From Treponema sp. (lineage in GTDB: Bacteria; Spirochaetota; Spirochaetia; Treponematales; Breznakiellaceae), in assembly GCA_031269405.1 (NCBI GenBank), contig JAISZE010000009.1, positions 1 through 10,527 on the forward strand: a DNA stretch of 10,527 nucleotides, written 5' to 3'. The first letter of the stretch is position 1; each line of letters begins with the position of its first letter. Below, piece by piece: positions 1 through 6,678 of the stretch. The notes under the pieces are model-generated. The model saw only the letters and a program-made list of their open reading frames with translations, was not told where the DNA came from and searched no databases. Position numbers and translations under genes: made by a program.

Positions 1-162
1 ATCTACTACCTGGGGTCCGCCCTTTTCGCCTCAGGCAAACTCTTTTCCGCCCGGCAGATCTGGACCTTCCTGGCAGGCAGGGACGCAGCCGGCGAATGGC
101 GCATCCGCGCCCAGGGGCAACTCCGCAGCCCTTATATTGATAAAGCCATAGAAATGCCTTAG
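1..162 (+). CDS. C-terminal fragment of an unidentified, possibly TPR-like protein
   Basis: Frame 1 is open from the first base to a TAG at 160-162, giving the last 53 residues of a protein whose start lies outside the window. The fragment begins IYYLGSALFASGKLF and contains ARQIWTFLAG and EWRIRAQGQL. The alternating small and aromatic residues (Y..G.A.F..G....A) resemble one tetratricopeptide helix pair, so a TPR-type scaffold protein is possible, but one repeat does not prove it. The stop codon lies inside the first of two small inverted repeats. A promoter-like sequence follows, so this gene probably ends a separate transcription unit. No catalytic motif is visible. Confidence 0.6.
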   Translation: MYYLGSALFASGKLFSARQIWTFLAGRDAAGEWRIRAQGQLRSPYIDKAIEMP

Positions 163-189
163 CATTTCAGAGATGCCCTGGCATTCTGA
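151..189 (+). terminator. Two overlapping hairpins after the first gene, possible terminator
   Basis: GAAATGC (151-157) pairs perfectly with GCATTTC (162-168) around a 4-base loop that contains the stop codon. A second stem pairs TCAGA+ATGCC (167-171 and 173-177, bulged G at 172) with GGCAT+TCTGA (180-189). The two stems share bases 167-168, so they compete at the base. No T-run follows, so an intrinsic terminator is uncertain; Rho-dependent termination or mRNA 3'-end protection are alternatives. Confidence 0.4.
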
Positions 190-207
190 GTCCCGGCAAC
201 TGCCTCA

Positions 208-237
208 TTGACACATAAGTGAAATTTATAGTATTGT
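208..237 (+). promoter_or_regulatory. Candidate sigma70-type promoter for the small zinc-ribbon gene
   Basis: A perfect TTGACA lies at 208-213. The best -10 at usable spacing is TATTGT at 232-237 (18-base spacer, 4 of 6 matches), set in AT-rich sequence. TATAGT at 227-232 matches better but leaves only a 13-base spacer. The start codon at 288 would have a leader of about 45 bases carrying an AAGGAG ribosome site. The promoter could also serve rpsT and the genes beyond it. Confidence 0.5.
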
Positions 238-287
238 TTATACATATTACGAATGGTTAACAGCCCAAAGGGGCAAGGAGAAATACT

Positions 288-458
288 ATGGCCCAGGCCA
301 GTAAAAACTCACGTACAACAAGCGCTACCCAGAAATTCTATTGTTCCTGCGGCGGCGAAGTCAAAATGAAGACTCTTTTCGAGAACGGCAAAGTCAAGAA
401 TGTCGCTGAGTGCGAGAAGTGCAAGCGCTCGGAACGGCGTCCGTCGGACTTCAAATAA
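288..458 (+). CDS. 56-residue zinc-ribbon protein of unknown function
   Basis: The ATG at 288 has AAGGAG at 275-280, seven bases upstream, so the start is well supported. The product is basic and has a CxC...CxxC zinc-binding pattern: Cys19, Cys21, Cys42 and Cys45, with Gly22-Gly23 after the first pair as in a zinc knuckle. The first 16 residues are rich in Ser, Thr and Lys and probably disordered. There is no signal peptide or membrane segment, so it should be cytoplasmic. The spacing (20 residues between Cys pairs) resembles that of L31, encoded later in this window (17 residues). Lying just before rpsT, it may work with the translation machinery, but that is inference. I recognise no named family. 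Confidence 0.8.
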   Translation: MAQASKNSRTTSATQKFYCSCGGEVKMKTLFENGKVKNVAECEKCKRSERRPSDFK

Positions 459-462
459 TGCG

Positions 463-492
463 CCTGCGCCGCTGGGGAGCCAACGGCGCAGG
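463..492 (+). terminator. Strong GC-rich hairpin between the zinc-ribbon gene and rpsT
   Basis: CCTGCGCCG (463-471) pairs perfectly with CGGCGCAGG (484-492). Inside, TGG (473-475) pairs with CCA (480-482) across one C/A mismatch, closing a GGAG loop. The stem begins five bases after the TAA. The following bases (AAAACGATAG) contain no T-run, so this is not a textbook intrinsic terminator. It may attenuate read-through into rpsT or protect the upstream message from exonucleases. Confidence 0.5.
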
Positions 493-536
493 AAAACGAT
501 AGTTAGGTTTATCTCTACTTAATTTGGGGGTTTCTT

Positions 537-812
537 TTGGCAAAGAAAATTTCGTCCGCTGAAAAGCGGCACCGGCAGAGCGAAGAACGCCGTATCAGAA
601 ACAAGGCGATAAAGTCTTCTGTCAGGACCAGCGCTAAAAAATTTGTGCTTCTGGCCCAGAAGAAGGAAACAGAAGGGGCTGAAGCCGCACTGAAGGACAT
701 GATCAAGAAGATCGATTCCGCCGCCCGGAAAGGGGTTATCAAGAAAAATGCTGCGGCCCGTAAAAAATCCCGGATGCAGCGGCTCTTTAATTCCATTAAA
801 GCGGCCCAGTAG
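537..812 (+). CDS. rpsT: Small ribosomal subunit protein bS20
   Basis: S20 is a 16S rRNA-binding protein of the small subunit. The 91-residue product fits the family: a very basic N-terminus (MAKKISSAEKR, then RRIRNKAIKSSVRTSAKK), a helical middle, and KGVIKKNAAARKKSRM in the C-terminal half before a short tail. The start must be TTG at 537, because it places the expected M-A-K-K start correctly and no in-frame ATG fits. Only GGGGG (526-530), six bases upstream, could serve as ribosome site. E. coli rpsT also starts with UUG, and that codon takes part in its autoregulation; the same logic here is inference. HU starts 31 bases downstream, so the two genes are probably co-transcribed. Confidence 0.95.
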   Translation: MAKKISSAEKRHRQSEERRIRNKAIKSSVRTSAKKFVLLAQKKETEGAEAALKDMIKKIDSAARKGVIKKNAAARKKSRMQRLFNSIKAAQ

Positions 813-843
813 ACCCTGTACCGTCAGCCATGATGAGGGTGTG

Positions 844-1158
844 ATGGTCGAAAAGAAATATACTAAGGCTGAAATAGTCGATTCCATCTATAATAAATCC
901 GGAATTAACCGAAAGGAAATCCGGGATATTATGGACCTTTTTTTCGATGAAATCAAAGCCGCCCTTATCAAACGGAAGGTTATTGAACTCCGGGGGTTCG
1001 GAACCTTTGAAGTAAAAGTCCGCAAAGGCCGTCAAAAAGCCAGGAATCCCAGGACCGGGGAGATCCTTTCTGTCAATTCCCACGGTACGGCCGTGTTCAG
1101 GCCGGGACGGGAATTGAAACAGGATGTGTGGACTCACAAGCAGGACAATGAAGTATGA
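844..1158 (+). CDS. hup: HU/IHF-family nucleoid DNA-binding protein
   Basis: The 104-residue product is a bacterial type II DNA-binding protein, which acts as a dimer that bends and compacts DNA. Visible landmarks are the N-terminal helices (KYTKAEIVDSIYNKSGINRKEI), GFGTFEV at 51-57, the DNA-binding arm tip RNPRTGE at 67-73, and FRPGRELKQDV near the end. A tail of about ten residues (THKQDNEV) extends past the usual 90-residue HU. I chose the ATG at 844, with GAGG at 835-838 five bases upstream. GTG at 841 is possible but too close to that site; an upstream extension of the frame would run inside rpsT. The stop overlaps the lnt start as ATGA, so translation is probably coupled. Confidence 0.92.
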   Translation: MVEKKYTKAEIVDSIYNKSGINRKEIRDIMDLFFDEIKAALIKRKVIELRGFGTFEVKVRKGRQKARNPRTGEILSVNSHGTAVFRPGRELKQDVWTHKQDNEV

Positions 1159-2837
1159 ATTTGTCCCCTGAAAGGGGCTTCAGGTCCTTCTTTATCAACC
1201 TTGTCGCTATTGCCGCAGGAGCTGTGCTCTTCGCTGCGGTTTTTCCCAATCTTCTGTTTGAAAACGGCCTCCCGCTTCTTGCATGGATCGCCTATGTTCC
1301 TGTTTTCTGGGTGATCCGGCGTTCCGGTTTTGGGGCCTGTGTGTTTTGGGGCGCCCTTTACGGGTACGGCTCTTACGGTCTCTTTAATTACTGGCTCAGT
1401 GTTTTTCATCCTTTAGCCGGGCTTATTGTAGGTTCTATATACCTCGTTTTCCTGGCCGCTCTTTTTCCGCTCCTCAAGTTTGCGGCGGTTCTTTACCCCA
1501 AACGGGGCTATATACTCCAATGGCTTATATGGCTGAGTTTCGAGTACCTCCGTACCAAGGGTTTTTTGGGCTATGCCTACGGTATTTCAGGCTATTCCCA
1601 ATGGCATTTGACGCCGCTTATCCAGATTGCCTCTGTAACCGGCGTCTGGGGGGTTTCGGCTTTGCTGGTTTTCCCTTCCGCATGGCTGGCTGCCGCTCTG
1701 CCCAAGAACATGCCCTGGTCCCTTGAGGGCATCAAAACAGATTTTCTGAATTTTTTGCACAGAGAAAGAATTTCAGCCTTGGTGTGGACGGCGGCCTTCG
1801 CGGGGGTTCTGGTTTTCGGCTTTGTTTCCCTTGTGGATTACCAGGATGCCCCTAAGGCGAAACTTGCGCTGGTTCAGCATAACACCGATCCCTGGGCGCC
1901 ATCCAAAGCCCCTACGCCGAAGCAGGCCTTTGAGGAATACTGGAACGATTTCAGGATCCTCAAGCGCCTCTCTGACGAGGCCATAGCGGCGAATCCCGAT
2001 CTTGACCTGGTGGTTTGGTCAGAAACGGCTTTTGTTCCCAGGATCTACTGGCATCTGACAGTACGGGACGATCACTATTCCTACCTGCTGGTCAGGGAAC
2101 TCCTGGATTACCTTTCGACACAGAGAGTCCCCTTCGTTATTGGCAACGACGACGCCCGTAAAGATCCGGCCCTTAATCCCCAGGGAAACAACCAGGTGGA
2201 TTACAACGCCGTGCTGCTTTTTGAAGGAGAGGAGATAAAGCAGCTTTACCGGAAACAGCGCCTGGTTCCCTTTACCGAGCATTTTCCGTACGAAAAACAG
2301 CTTCCGTTTATCTACGATGCCCTTATCAAGGCGGATACGCATTTTTGGGAGAAAGGGAAGGAAGCCACGGTTTTTGCCAGCACGAACCCCCAGGGGCTTT
2401 TTGGCTCCCAGGAAAAAGGGGCGCTCAAATTTTCAAGCCCTATCTGTTTTGAAGATACCTTCGGCTACCTCTCGCGGGATTTTGTCCGTAACGGCGCGGA
2501 ACTCATTGTTAACCTCACCAACGATGCCTGGTCCGGCAGCCTCCCTGCCCAGATGCAGCATCTTTCTATGGCCGTATTCCGGGCTGTAGAGAACCGGCGT
2601 TCCATGGTACGCTCTACCGCTTCAGGGCAGACCTGCGCCATAGACCCTAACGGCAGGATTCTGGCCATGGCCCGGCCTTTTGCGGAAACCTGGCTGGCGG
2701 TGGAAGTTCCAGTGGTAAAGGTTTCTTCACTTTATACCCGCCTGGGAGACCTGCTTCCCCGGGTGTTTATGGTTCTTGCGTTTTTCCTGTTGATCCTTCC
2801 TGCGGTTCAGGGTATAATGAGGGTCGTTAAAAAATGA
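1155..2837 (+). CDS. lnt: Apolipoprotein N-acyltransferase
   Basis: Lnt transfers the third acyl chain from a phospholipid to the N-terminal cysteine of lipoproteins in the inner membrane. The 560-residue protein has several hydrophobic segments in the first 225 residues (for example 13-35, 84-110, 155-180 and 206-226), then a nitrilase-type periplasmic domain, and a final membrane helix at about 535-555. The catalytic triad is present: Glu290 in VVWSETAF, Lys367 in LYRKQRLVPFTEHFP, and Cys431 in SPICFED. NLTNDAWSG (453-461) and FRAVENRRSMVRS (475-487) are also typical. The ATG overlaps the HU stop by four bases. Spirochaetes are rich in lipoproteins, which suits a complete Lnt. Confidence 0.95.
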   Translation: MNLSPERGFRSFFINLVAIAAGAVLFAAVFPNLLFENGLPLLAWIAYVPVFWVIRRSGFGACVFWGALYGYGSYGLFNYWLSVFHPLAGLIVGSIYLVFLAALFPLLKFAAVLYPKRGYILQWLIWLSFEYLRTKGFLGYAYGISGYSQWHLTPLIQIASVTGVWGVSALLVFPSAWLAAALPKNMPWSLEGIKTDFLNFLHRERISALVWTAAFAGVLVFGFVSLVDYQDAPKAKLALVQHNTDPWAPSKAPTPKQAFEEYWNDFRILKRLSDEAIAANPDLDLVVWSETAFVPRIYWHLTVRDDHYSYLLVRELLDYLSTQRVPFVIGNDDARKDPALNPQGNNQVDYNAVLLFEGEEIKQLYRKQRLVPFTEHFPYEKQLPFIYDALIKADTHFWEKGKEATVFASTNPQGLFGSQEKGALKFSSPICFEDTFGYLSRDFVRNGAELIVNLTNDAWSGSLPAQMQHLSMAVFRAVENRRSMVRSTASGQTCAIDPNGRILAMARPFAETWLAVEVPVVKVSSLYTRLGDLLPRVFMVLAFFLLILPAVQGIMRVVKK

Positions 2838-2865
2838 AAAGGCCTTTCCCGGCACAAGGAAGGTT

Positions 2866-3543
2866 ATGATGGATACTCAGAAAAAGCTACTTATTGTCGA
2901 TGATGAGACGATAAACCTTGATTTTTTCGAGCTTATGCTTTCGAAACTTGGATTTATTGTTGAAAAAGCCAGGGACGGGGTGGAAGGGCTGGAAAAACTT
3001 AAAAAATTTTTTCCCGATCTGATACTTCTTGACAATATCATGCCCCGTATGTCCGGGTGGGAGTTTACGAAGATACTCAAAGGGGATTCCAAGTTCAGGG
3101 ATATCCCTATTGTGATGTTTTCAGCCCTGGACGATGTAAAAGACAAAATAGAGGGCTTCGAGCTGGGGGTTGACGACTATATCACTAAACCTTTCAACTT
3201 TTCCGAAGTCCTTGCGCGCATCCGGGCGGTGCTGCGGAACCGGGAGCTTTTCGCTCAGATAGCTGTCCGGGAGTCCCGCCTGGGCCTGGCGGAAGAACTG
3301 AACGCCGACATGAAGCGCAATCTTATGGATTTCGCAAAAACGATAGACGAACTGGACGCCGCGATAGCAAAAGCAGGGGGAGATACTCTGGTACTGGAAA
3401 AAATCCGGGGTGTCAGGAAGCATATCGCCGGGCTGGACGCCAGGATCGAAAAGACCCTTGCTGAATGGGAAGATCTCAAGAAAAATGAAATCGGCCTCCC
3501 TGCGCTGGAGAGCCAAATACGGAAATATCTGGACCAGGAATAG
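2866..3543 (+). CDS. Response regulator with receiver domain and helical C-terminal region
   Basis: Residues 7-125 form a CheY-like receiver: acidic pocket Asp12-Asp13, phospho-acceptor Asp56 in LILLDNIMP, Ser86 in VMFSALDD, and Lys108 in YITKPF, all at expected positions. Residues 126-225 are charged and probably long helices or coiled coil (ELFAQIAVRESRL, DELDAAIAKA, GLDARIEKTLAEW). They show no helix-turn-helix, GGDEF or histidine kinase motif, so the output is more likely protein-protein than transcriptional. AAGGAAGG (2856-2863) is the ribosome site; the second ATG at 2869 is an equally reasonable start, better spaced from it. The bactofilin gene starts two bases after the stop, suggesting a shared pathway. 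No histidine kinase is encoded in the window. Confidence 0.88.
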   Translation: MMDTQKKLLIVDDETINLDFFELMLSKLGFIVEKARDGVEGLEKLKKFFPDLILLDNIMPRMSGWEFTKILKGDSKFRDIPIVMFSALDDVKDKIEGFELGVDDYITKPFNFSEVLARIRAVLRNRELFAQIAVRESRLGLAEELNADMKRNLMDFAKTIDELDAAIAKAGGDTLVLEKIRGVRKHIAGLDARIEKTLAEWEDLKKNEIGLPALESQIRKYLDQE

Positions 3544-3545
3544 GT

Positions 3546-3962
3546 ATGGCAAGGATAGAGGCAAAGAAAAAAGACAACATCGTGGTTTTTGGCTCCAGTA
3601 CCGCCTTCAATGGTTGCCTGCGGTTCAGGGAAACTCTCTGTATCCAGGGGCGCTTCAGGGGAACCATAGACGCCGCAGGGGCCCTTATAGTGGACAAAGG
3701 GGCAGTGGTGGAGGCGGACCATATTTCGGTTACTTCCCTCATCGTTTACGGGACTGTAGTAGGCGCCGTCCAGGCGGTGGATAAAATCGACATGTTTCCC
3801 GGCGCCGAGGTCCGGGGGGATATCAGCGCCGCGAGGCTGAGAATTGCCGACGGTGTAACTTTTGAAGGCCAGTGCAGTATGACCGGAATAGACAAGGATG
3901 TGGAGATTTTTTCCCGCCCTACTGAAGAGATAAAGGCCGAGCTTCAGAGGGTTAATGGCTAG
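3546..3962 (+). CDS. Bactofilin-family cytoskeletal protein
   Basis: Bactofilins polymerise without nucleotide into filaments that position cell-wall and motility machinery. The 138-residue product has the family's right-handed beta-helix core, seen as short hydrophobic strands with regularly placed glycines: LCIQGRFRGTI, GALIVDKGAVVEA, LIVYGTVVGAV, GAEVRGDI and LRIADGVTFEG. A short flexible start (MARIEAKKKD) and a charged tail flank it. There is no membrane segment, so it is probably cytoplasmic, perhaps membrane-associated through its N-terminus. AGGA (3536-3539) sits six bases before the ATG. It overlaps the next gene by eight bases and follows the response regulator by two, so the three genes are probably expressed together. 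Confidence 0.9.
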   Translation: MARIEAKKKDNIVVFGSSTAFNGCLRFRETLCIQGRFRGTIDAAGALIVDKGAVVEADHISVTSLIVYGTVVGAVQAVDKIDMFPGAEVRGDISAARLRIADGVTFEGQCSMTGIDKDVEIFSRPTEEIKAELQRVNG

Positions 3963-4458
3963 GATTGAGGCTTCGGCCTTGGCGGAAACCCTGGTCAGGC
4001 GTCTGGAAGCCCTGGGGAAAACAGCAGTCCTGGCCGAATCCTGTACCGCCGGCCTTGCCGCGGATTTAATCGCCTCTGTTCCCGGGGCTTCTGCGGTTTT
4101 GTGGGGTTCCTTTGTTGCGTACACCATAGCGGCCAAGATAAGAATGCTTGGACTGGAAGAAGCGTTTCTTTCCCGTTACGGGGCGGTAAGCCGGGAAACC
4201 GCCTGCGCTATGGCGGCAGGAGCCCTGGAAAAAAGCGGCGCCGCTTATTCCCTTTCCATAACAGGTATTGCCGGGCCTGGCGGAGACGGATCCGGCGTAC
4301 CTGTAGGGACCGTGTGGATAGGATGCGCCATACAGGGGGAAGAAGCTGAAGCCGAGGTTTTCCATTTTATCGGTTCCCGCAATGAAGTACGCTGGGAAGC
4401 GGCGGAAAAAGCTGTCCGGAAGCTGCTTGAATATCTTGACATGCGTGGAAAAATTTAA
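3955..4458 (+). CDS. pncC: Nicotinamide-nucleotide amidase (PncC, CinA C-terminal domain)
   Basis: PncC deamidates NMN to nicotinate mononucleotide, recycling pyridine nucleotides made by DNA ligase. The 167-residue product is a stand-alone CinA C-terminal domain without the N-terminal half of full CinA. Motifs are AESCTAG (27-33), YTIAAK (56-61), GAVSRETACAMAAGA (76-90) and SITGIAGPGGDG (101-112). Ser29 and Lys61 would be the Ser/Lys pair proposed for this family. The common YSNEAK motif reads YTIAAK here, a mild departure. The ATG lies inside the bactofilin gene with AGAGGG just upstream. An AT-rich spacer follows the stop, so it probably ends this block. Confidence 0.9.
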   Translation: MARIEASALAETLVRRLEALGKTAVLAESCTAGLAADLIASVPGASAVLWGSFVAYTIAAKIRMLGLEEAFLSRYGAVSRETACAMAAGALEKSGAAYSLSITGIAGPGGDGSGVPVGTVWIGCAIQGEEAEAEVFHFIGSRNEVRWEAAEKAVRKLLEYLDMRGKI

Positions 4459-4460
4459 TA

Positions 4461-4477
4461 TTATTTATGATAAATAA
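4461..4477. promoter_or_regulatory. AT-rich perfect palindrome, possible operator
   Basis: TTATTTAT (4461-4468) and ATAAATAA (4470-4477) are exact inverted halves around a single G, starting two bases after the pncC stop. Eight-base arms with a one-base centre suit a dimeric DNA-binding protein better than an RNA hairpin. It lies about 55 bases upstream of the probable rho -10 region. Chance occurrence is possible because the whole spacer is AT-rich. Confidence 0.3.
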
Positions 4478-4529
4478 AAACGCTCGATTCTGTGGGAATA
4501 AGTTCAATATTCGTTCTGTTAACTGGAAC

Positions 4530-4537
4530 TATAAAAT
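4530..4537 (+). promoter_or_regulatory. Probable -10 region for rho
   Basis: TATAAA (4530-4535) overlaps TAAAAT (4532-4537), the latter matching TATAAT at five of six positions. TTCGTT at 4510-4515 could be a weak -35 with a 16-base spacer. The leader would be only about 20 bases and holds GGAG at 4551-4554, seven bases before the ATG. I see no long attenuation leader like that of E. coli rho. Confidence 0.35.
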
Positions 4538-4561
4538 AATGATAGCATGCGGAGTTAATTA

Positions 4562-6397
4562 ATGGCAATTTTAAGAAGAGGCAGAAAACCAAAAAACGCC
4601 GAAACTGGGGATTTACCAGGTATTGAAATCGAGGCTCCTCCTCAGGAGGAAACCCCGGATGAAGAAGAGGACCGCGCCAAGGCTGTAGTAGTCAGGACCA
4701 GGGGCAGGCCCAAAGGATCCGGTCCCCGCTATTTTGGGCAGGCCGCATCTGAGGAAGAAGCGGAAGCGGGGTCTTCCGAACACAGGGGGCCGGGAAGGCC
4801 CCGGGGACGGTACAACCGTATCCCTGAAGCTCCGGCGTTCCAGGGGGAGGTACGGGAGGTGCAGGCAAATCCGGGCCCTTCTCCTGTAGAAAATAACGGG
4901 GCAGCCGGTTCTCCGGTCAGGGAATCCCCTGCTGAAACGCCGTTGCGACGGCATTCGGGCCGCCCGTCTGCGTCTCAGGAACCGGGTTTCAGGGAGTCCC
5001 AGTTTGCCGCTTCGCCTGTTTCTTCAGCGCCTTCGCTGCCTTCGGTCATGCCCCGGTTGCCTTCTATGCCGGATATCTATGGCCGGCCTGAGCCCAGGCT
5101 TGAGCAGGACAACGGCAAGCCCAGGCTCACTATCAACGAGCTTATCCGGCTCAATATGATAGATCTGCGGGAACTGGCGGCGGTCTACAATATCTCCCAT
5201 GATGATATGGTTTCCCTGAAAAAGCAGGAAATCATCTTTTCGCTATTGAAGGCCCATACCGAGCGGGGGGGGATCATCTATGCTTACGGCTCTCTGGAGA
5301 TCCTGCCTGACGGTTATGGGTTCCTGCGCAGCCCCCAGAATTCCTACCTTCCAGGCCCTGACGATATTTACATCAGCCCCAGCCAGATACGGCTCTTCGC
5401 CCTCAAAACCGGGGATACTGTTTACGGCCAAATAAGGAGCCCTAAGGAACAGGAACGTTTTTTCGCCATGCTCAGGGTGGAAACGGTCAACTATGACGAT
5501 CCCACAGTAGCCCAGAACCGCATACCTTTCGATAACCTGACGCCCCTTTATCCGGACAATAAACTGGACTTGGAAACCATAACCGAAGGTATCAGCGAGC
5601 GGATCATCAATCTCTTCTGTCCTATCGGCAAAGGCCAACGGGCCCTTATTGTGGCCCCTCCCAGGACCGGAAAGACCATCATGATGCAGAAGATCGCCAA
5701 CGCTATCACCAGGAACCACCCGGAGGTCTATCTCATCGTGCTCCTCATCGACGAGCGCCCGGAAGAAGTGACCGACATGGAACGCACCGTCAGGGCGGAA
5801 GTCATTTCCTCTACCTTTGACGAACAGGCCAGCCGCCACGTACAGGTAACGGAAATGGTTCTGGAAAAGGCCAAGCGCCTGGTGGAGCATAAAAAAGACG
5901 TGGTTATCCTCCTGGATTCTATCACGCGCCTCGCGAGGGCGTATAACCAGACGGTCCCCACGAGCGGGAAGATCCTCTCAGGCGGCGTGGACTCCAACGC
6001 CCTCCACAAGCCCAAACGTTTCTTCGGCGCTGCGCGCAATATCGAAGAAGGCGGGAGCCTTACGATTATTTCCACAGCCCTCATCGAGACCGGCAGCCGC
6101 ATGGACGAGGTTATTTTCGAGGAATTTAAAGGTACAGGCAACCTGGAAATCAACCTGGACCGCCGCATCAGCGACCGCAGGCTCTTCCCGGCTATTAATA
6201 TCAAGAAATCCGGCACCAGGAAAGAAGAACTCCTCCTTACTGAGGAAGAGCTCCAGAAGATCTGGGTACTCCGGAAGGTTATCAACCCCATGGACGACAT
6301 CGAAATCATCGAACTCGTGGTTGACAGGATGAAGAAAAGCAAGAATAATGAAGCATTCCTGAGATCCATGAATACCGGCGGGGCCGGAACGGATTAA
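4562..6397 (+). CDS. rho: Transcription termination factor Rho with long AT-hook-like N-terminal extension
   Basis: Rho is a hexameric RNA-dependent ATPase that terminates transcription. This copy has 611 residues against about 420 in E. coli; the surplus is the first ~185. That part is Pro-, Glu- and Arg-rich, likely disordered, and carries four Gly-Arg-Pro or Gly-Arg-Lys-Pro motifs (near residues 7, 48, 78 and 133). The conserved core begins around [10 protein letters not shown]. It has the RNA-binding domain ([19 protein letters not shown], 250-268), P-loop APPRTGKT (365-372), Walker [11 protein letters not shown] (447-456), Q-loop region [20 protein letters not shown], and secondary-site motif [10 protein letters not shown]. 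It is apparently intact. It precedes rpmE by 77 bases, probably in one transcript. Confidence 0.97.
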   Translation: MAILRRGRKPKNAETGDLPGIEIEAPPQEETPDEEEDRAKAVVVRTRGRPKGSGPRYFGQAASEEEAEAGSSEHRGPGRPRGRYNRIPEAPAFQGEVREVQANPGPSPVENNGAAGSPVRESPAETPLRRHSGRPSASQEPGFRESQFAASPVSSAPSLPSVMPRLPSMPDIYGRPEPRLEQDNGKPRLTINELIRLNMIDLRELAAVYNISHDDMVSLKKQEIIFSLLKAHTERGGIIYAYGSLEILPDGYGFLRSPQNSYLPGPDDIYISPSQIRLFALKTGDTVYGQIRSPKEQERFFAMLRVETVNYDDPTVAQNRIPFDNLTPLYPDNKLDLETITEGISERIINLFCPIGKGQRALIVAPPRTGKTIMMQKIANAITRNHPEVYLIVLLIDERPEEVTDMERTVRAEVISSTFDEQASRHVQVTEMVLEKAKRLVEHKKDVVILLDSITRLARAYNQTVPTSGKILSGGVDSNALHKPKRFFGAARNIEEGGSLTIISTALIETGSRMDEVIFEEFKGTGNLEINLDRRISDRRLFPAINIKKSGTRKEELLLTEEELQKIWVLRKVINPMDDIEIIELVVDRMKKSKNNEAFLRSMNTGGAGTD

Positions 6398-6417
6398 GAG
6401 AACCAGCAGCCCTTAAA

Positions 6418-6443
6418 CCGCCTTCACCCCAGGGGCCAGGCGG
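6418..6443 (+). promoter_or_regulatory. Hairpin in the rho-rpmE spacer, possible rpmE leader element
   Basis: CCGCCT (6418-6423) pairs with AGGCGG (6438-6443), and inside it CCC (6427-6429) can pair with GGG (6433-6435). The hairpin ends 16 bases before the GGAGG ribosome site of rpmE. There is no T-run, so it may modulate translation or RNA stability rather than terminate. E. coli L31 synthesis is reported to be controlled through its own leader; a like role here is only inference. Confidence 0.35.
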
Positions 6444-6474
6444 AGTTGGGCAAATTTGCGGAGGATTGTTACGC

Positions 6475-6678
6475 ATGAAAGAGAAGATTCACCCTAAATA
6501 TGATCTTACAAAAATCACTTGCGCCTGCGGGAACGTGATCGAAACACGGTCCACTGCCAGGGACCTTAAAGTAGAAATTTGTTCAGCCTGCCATCCCTTT
6601 TTTACAGGCAAACAGAAGCTTGTTGACACAGCCGGCAGGATTGAACGCTTCCGCAAGAAGTACAATATTTCAGGCTAA
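6475..6678 (+). CDS. rpmE: Large ribosomal subunit protein bL31, zinc-binding type
   Basis: L31 bridges the ribosomal subunits. The 67-residue product starts [19 protein letters not shown], the standard L31 opening, and ends with [13 protein letters not shown]. Cys16, Cys18, Cys36 and Cys39 make it the zinc-binding (C+) form, which bacteria may replace with a zinc-free paralogue under zinc limitation; no such paralogue is in this window. I chose the ATG at 6475, ten bases after GGAGG (6460-6464); the in-frame TTG at 6466 lies too close to that site. It follows rho, an order I also recall from T. pallidum. Confidence 0.95.
   Translation: MKEKIHPKYDLTKITCACGNVIETRSTARDLKVEICSACHPFFTGKQKLVDTAGRIERFRKKYNISG

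Noticed and set aside
227..232. TATAGT as the -10 partner of TTGACA at 208
   Set aside because: The spacer would be only 13 bases, too short for a sigma70-type promoter.
748..843. Upstream extension of the HU gene
   Set aside because: It would run inside rpsT and add residues not seen in the HU family; ATG at 844 has a purine-rich site and the right N-terminus.
830..844. Four-codon mini-frame (ATG ATG AGG GTG TGA) whose stop overlaps the HU start
   Set aside because: It has no ribosome site of its own and is too short to distinguish from chance.
3255..4136. Reverse-strand open frame of 293 codons across the regulator, bactofilin and pncC genes
   Set aside because: It lies opposite three well-supported genes with family motifs, and its translation shows no recognisable domain; it is a shadow of the forward codon pattern.
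5243..6369. Two reverse-strand open frames (215 and 213 codons) inside rho
   Set aside because: They are antisense to highly conserved Rho motifs and have low-complexity translations with no motif of their own.
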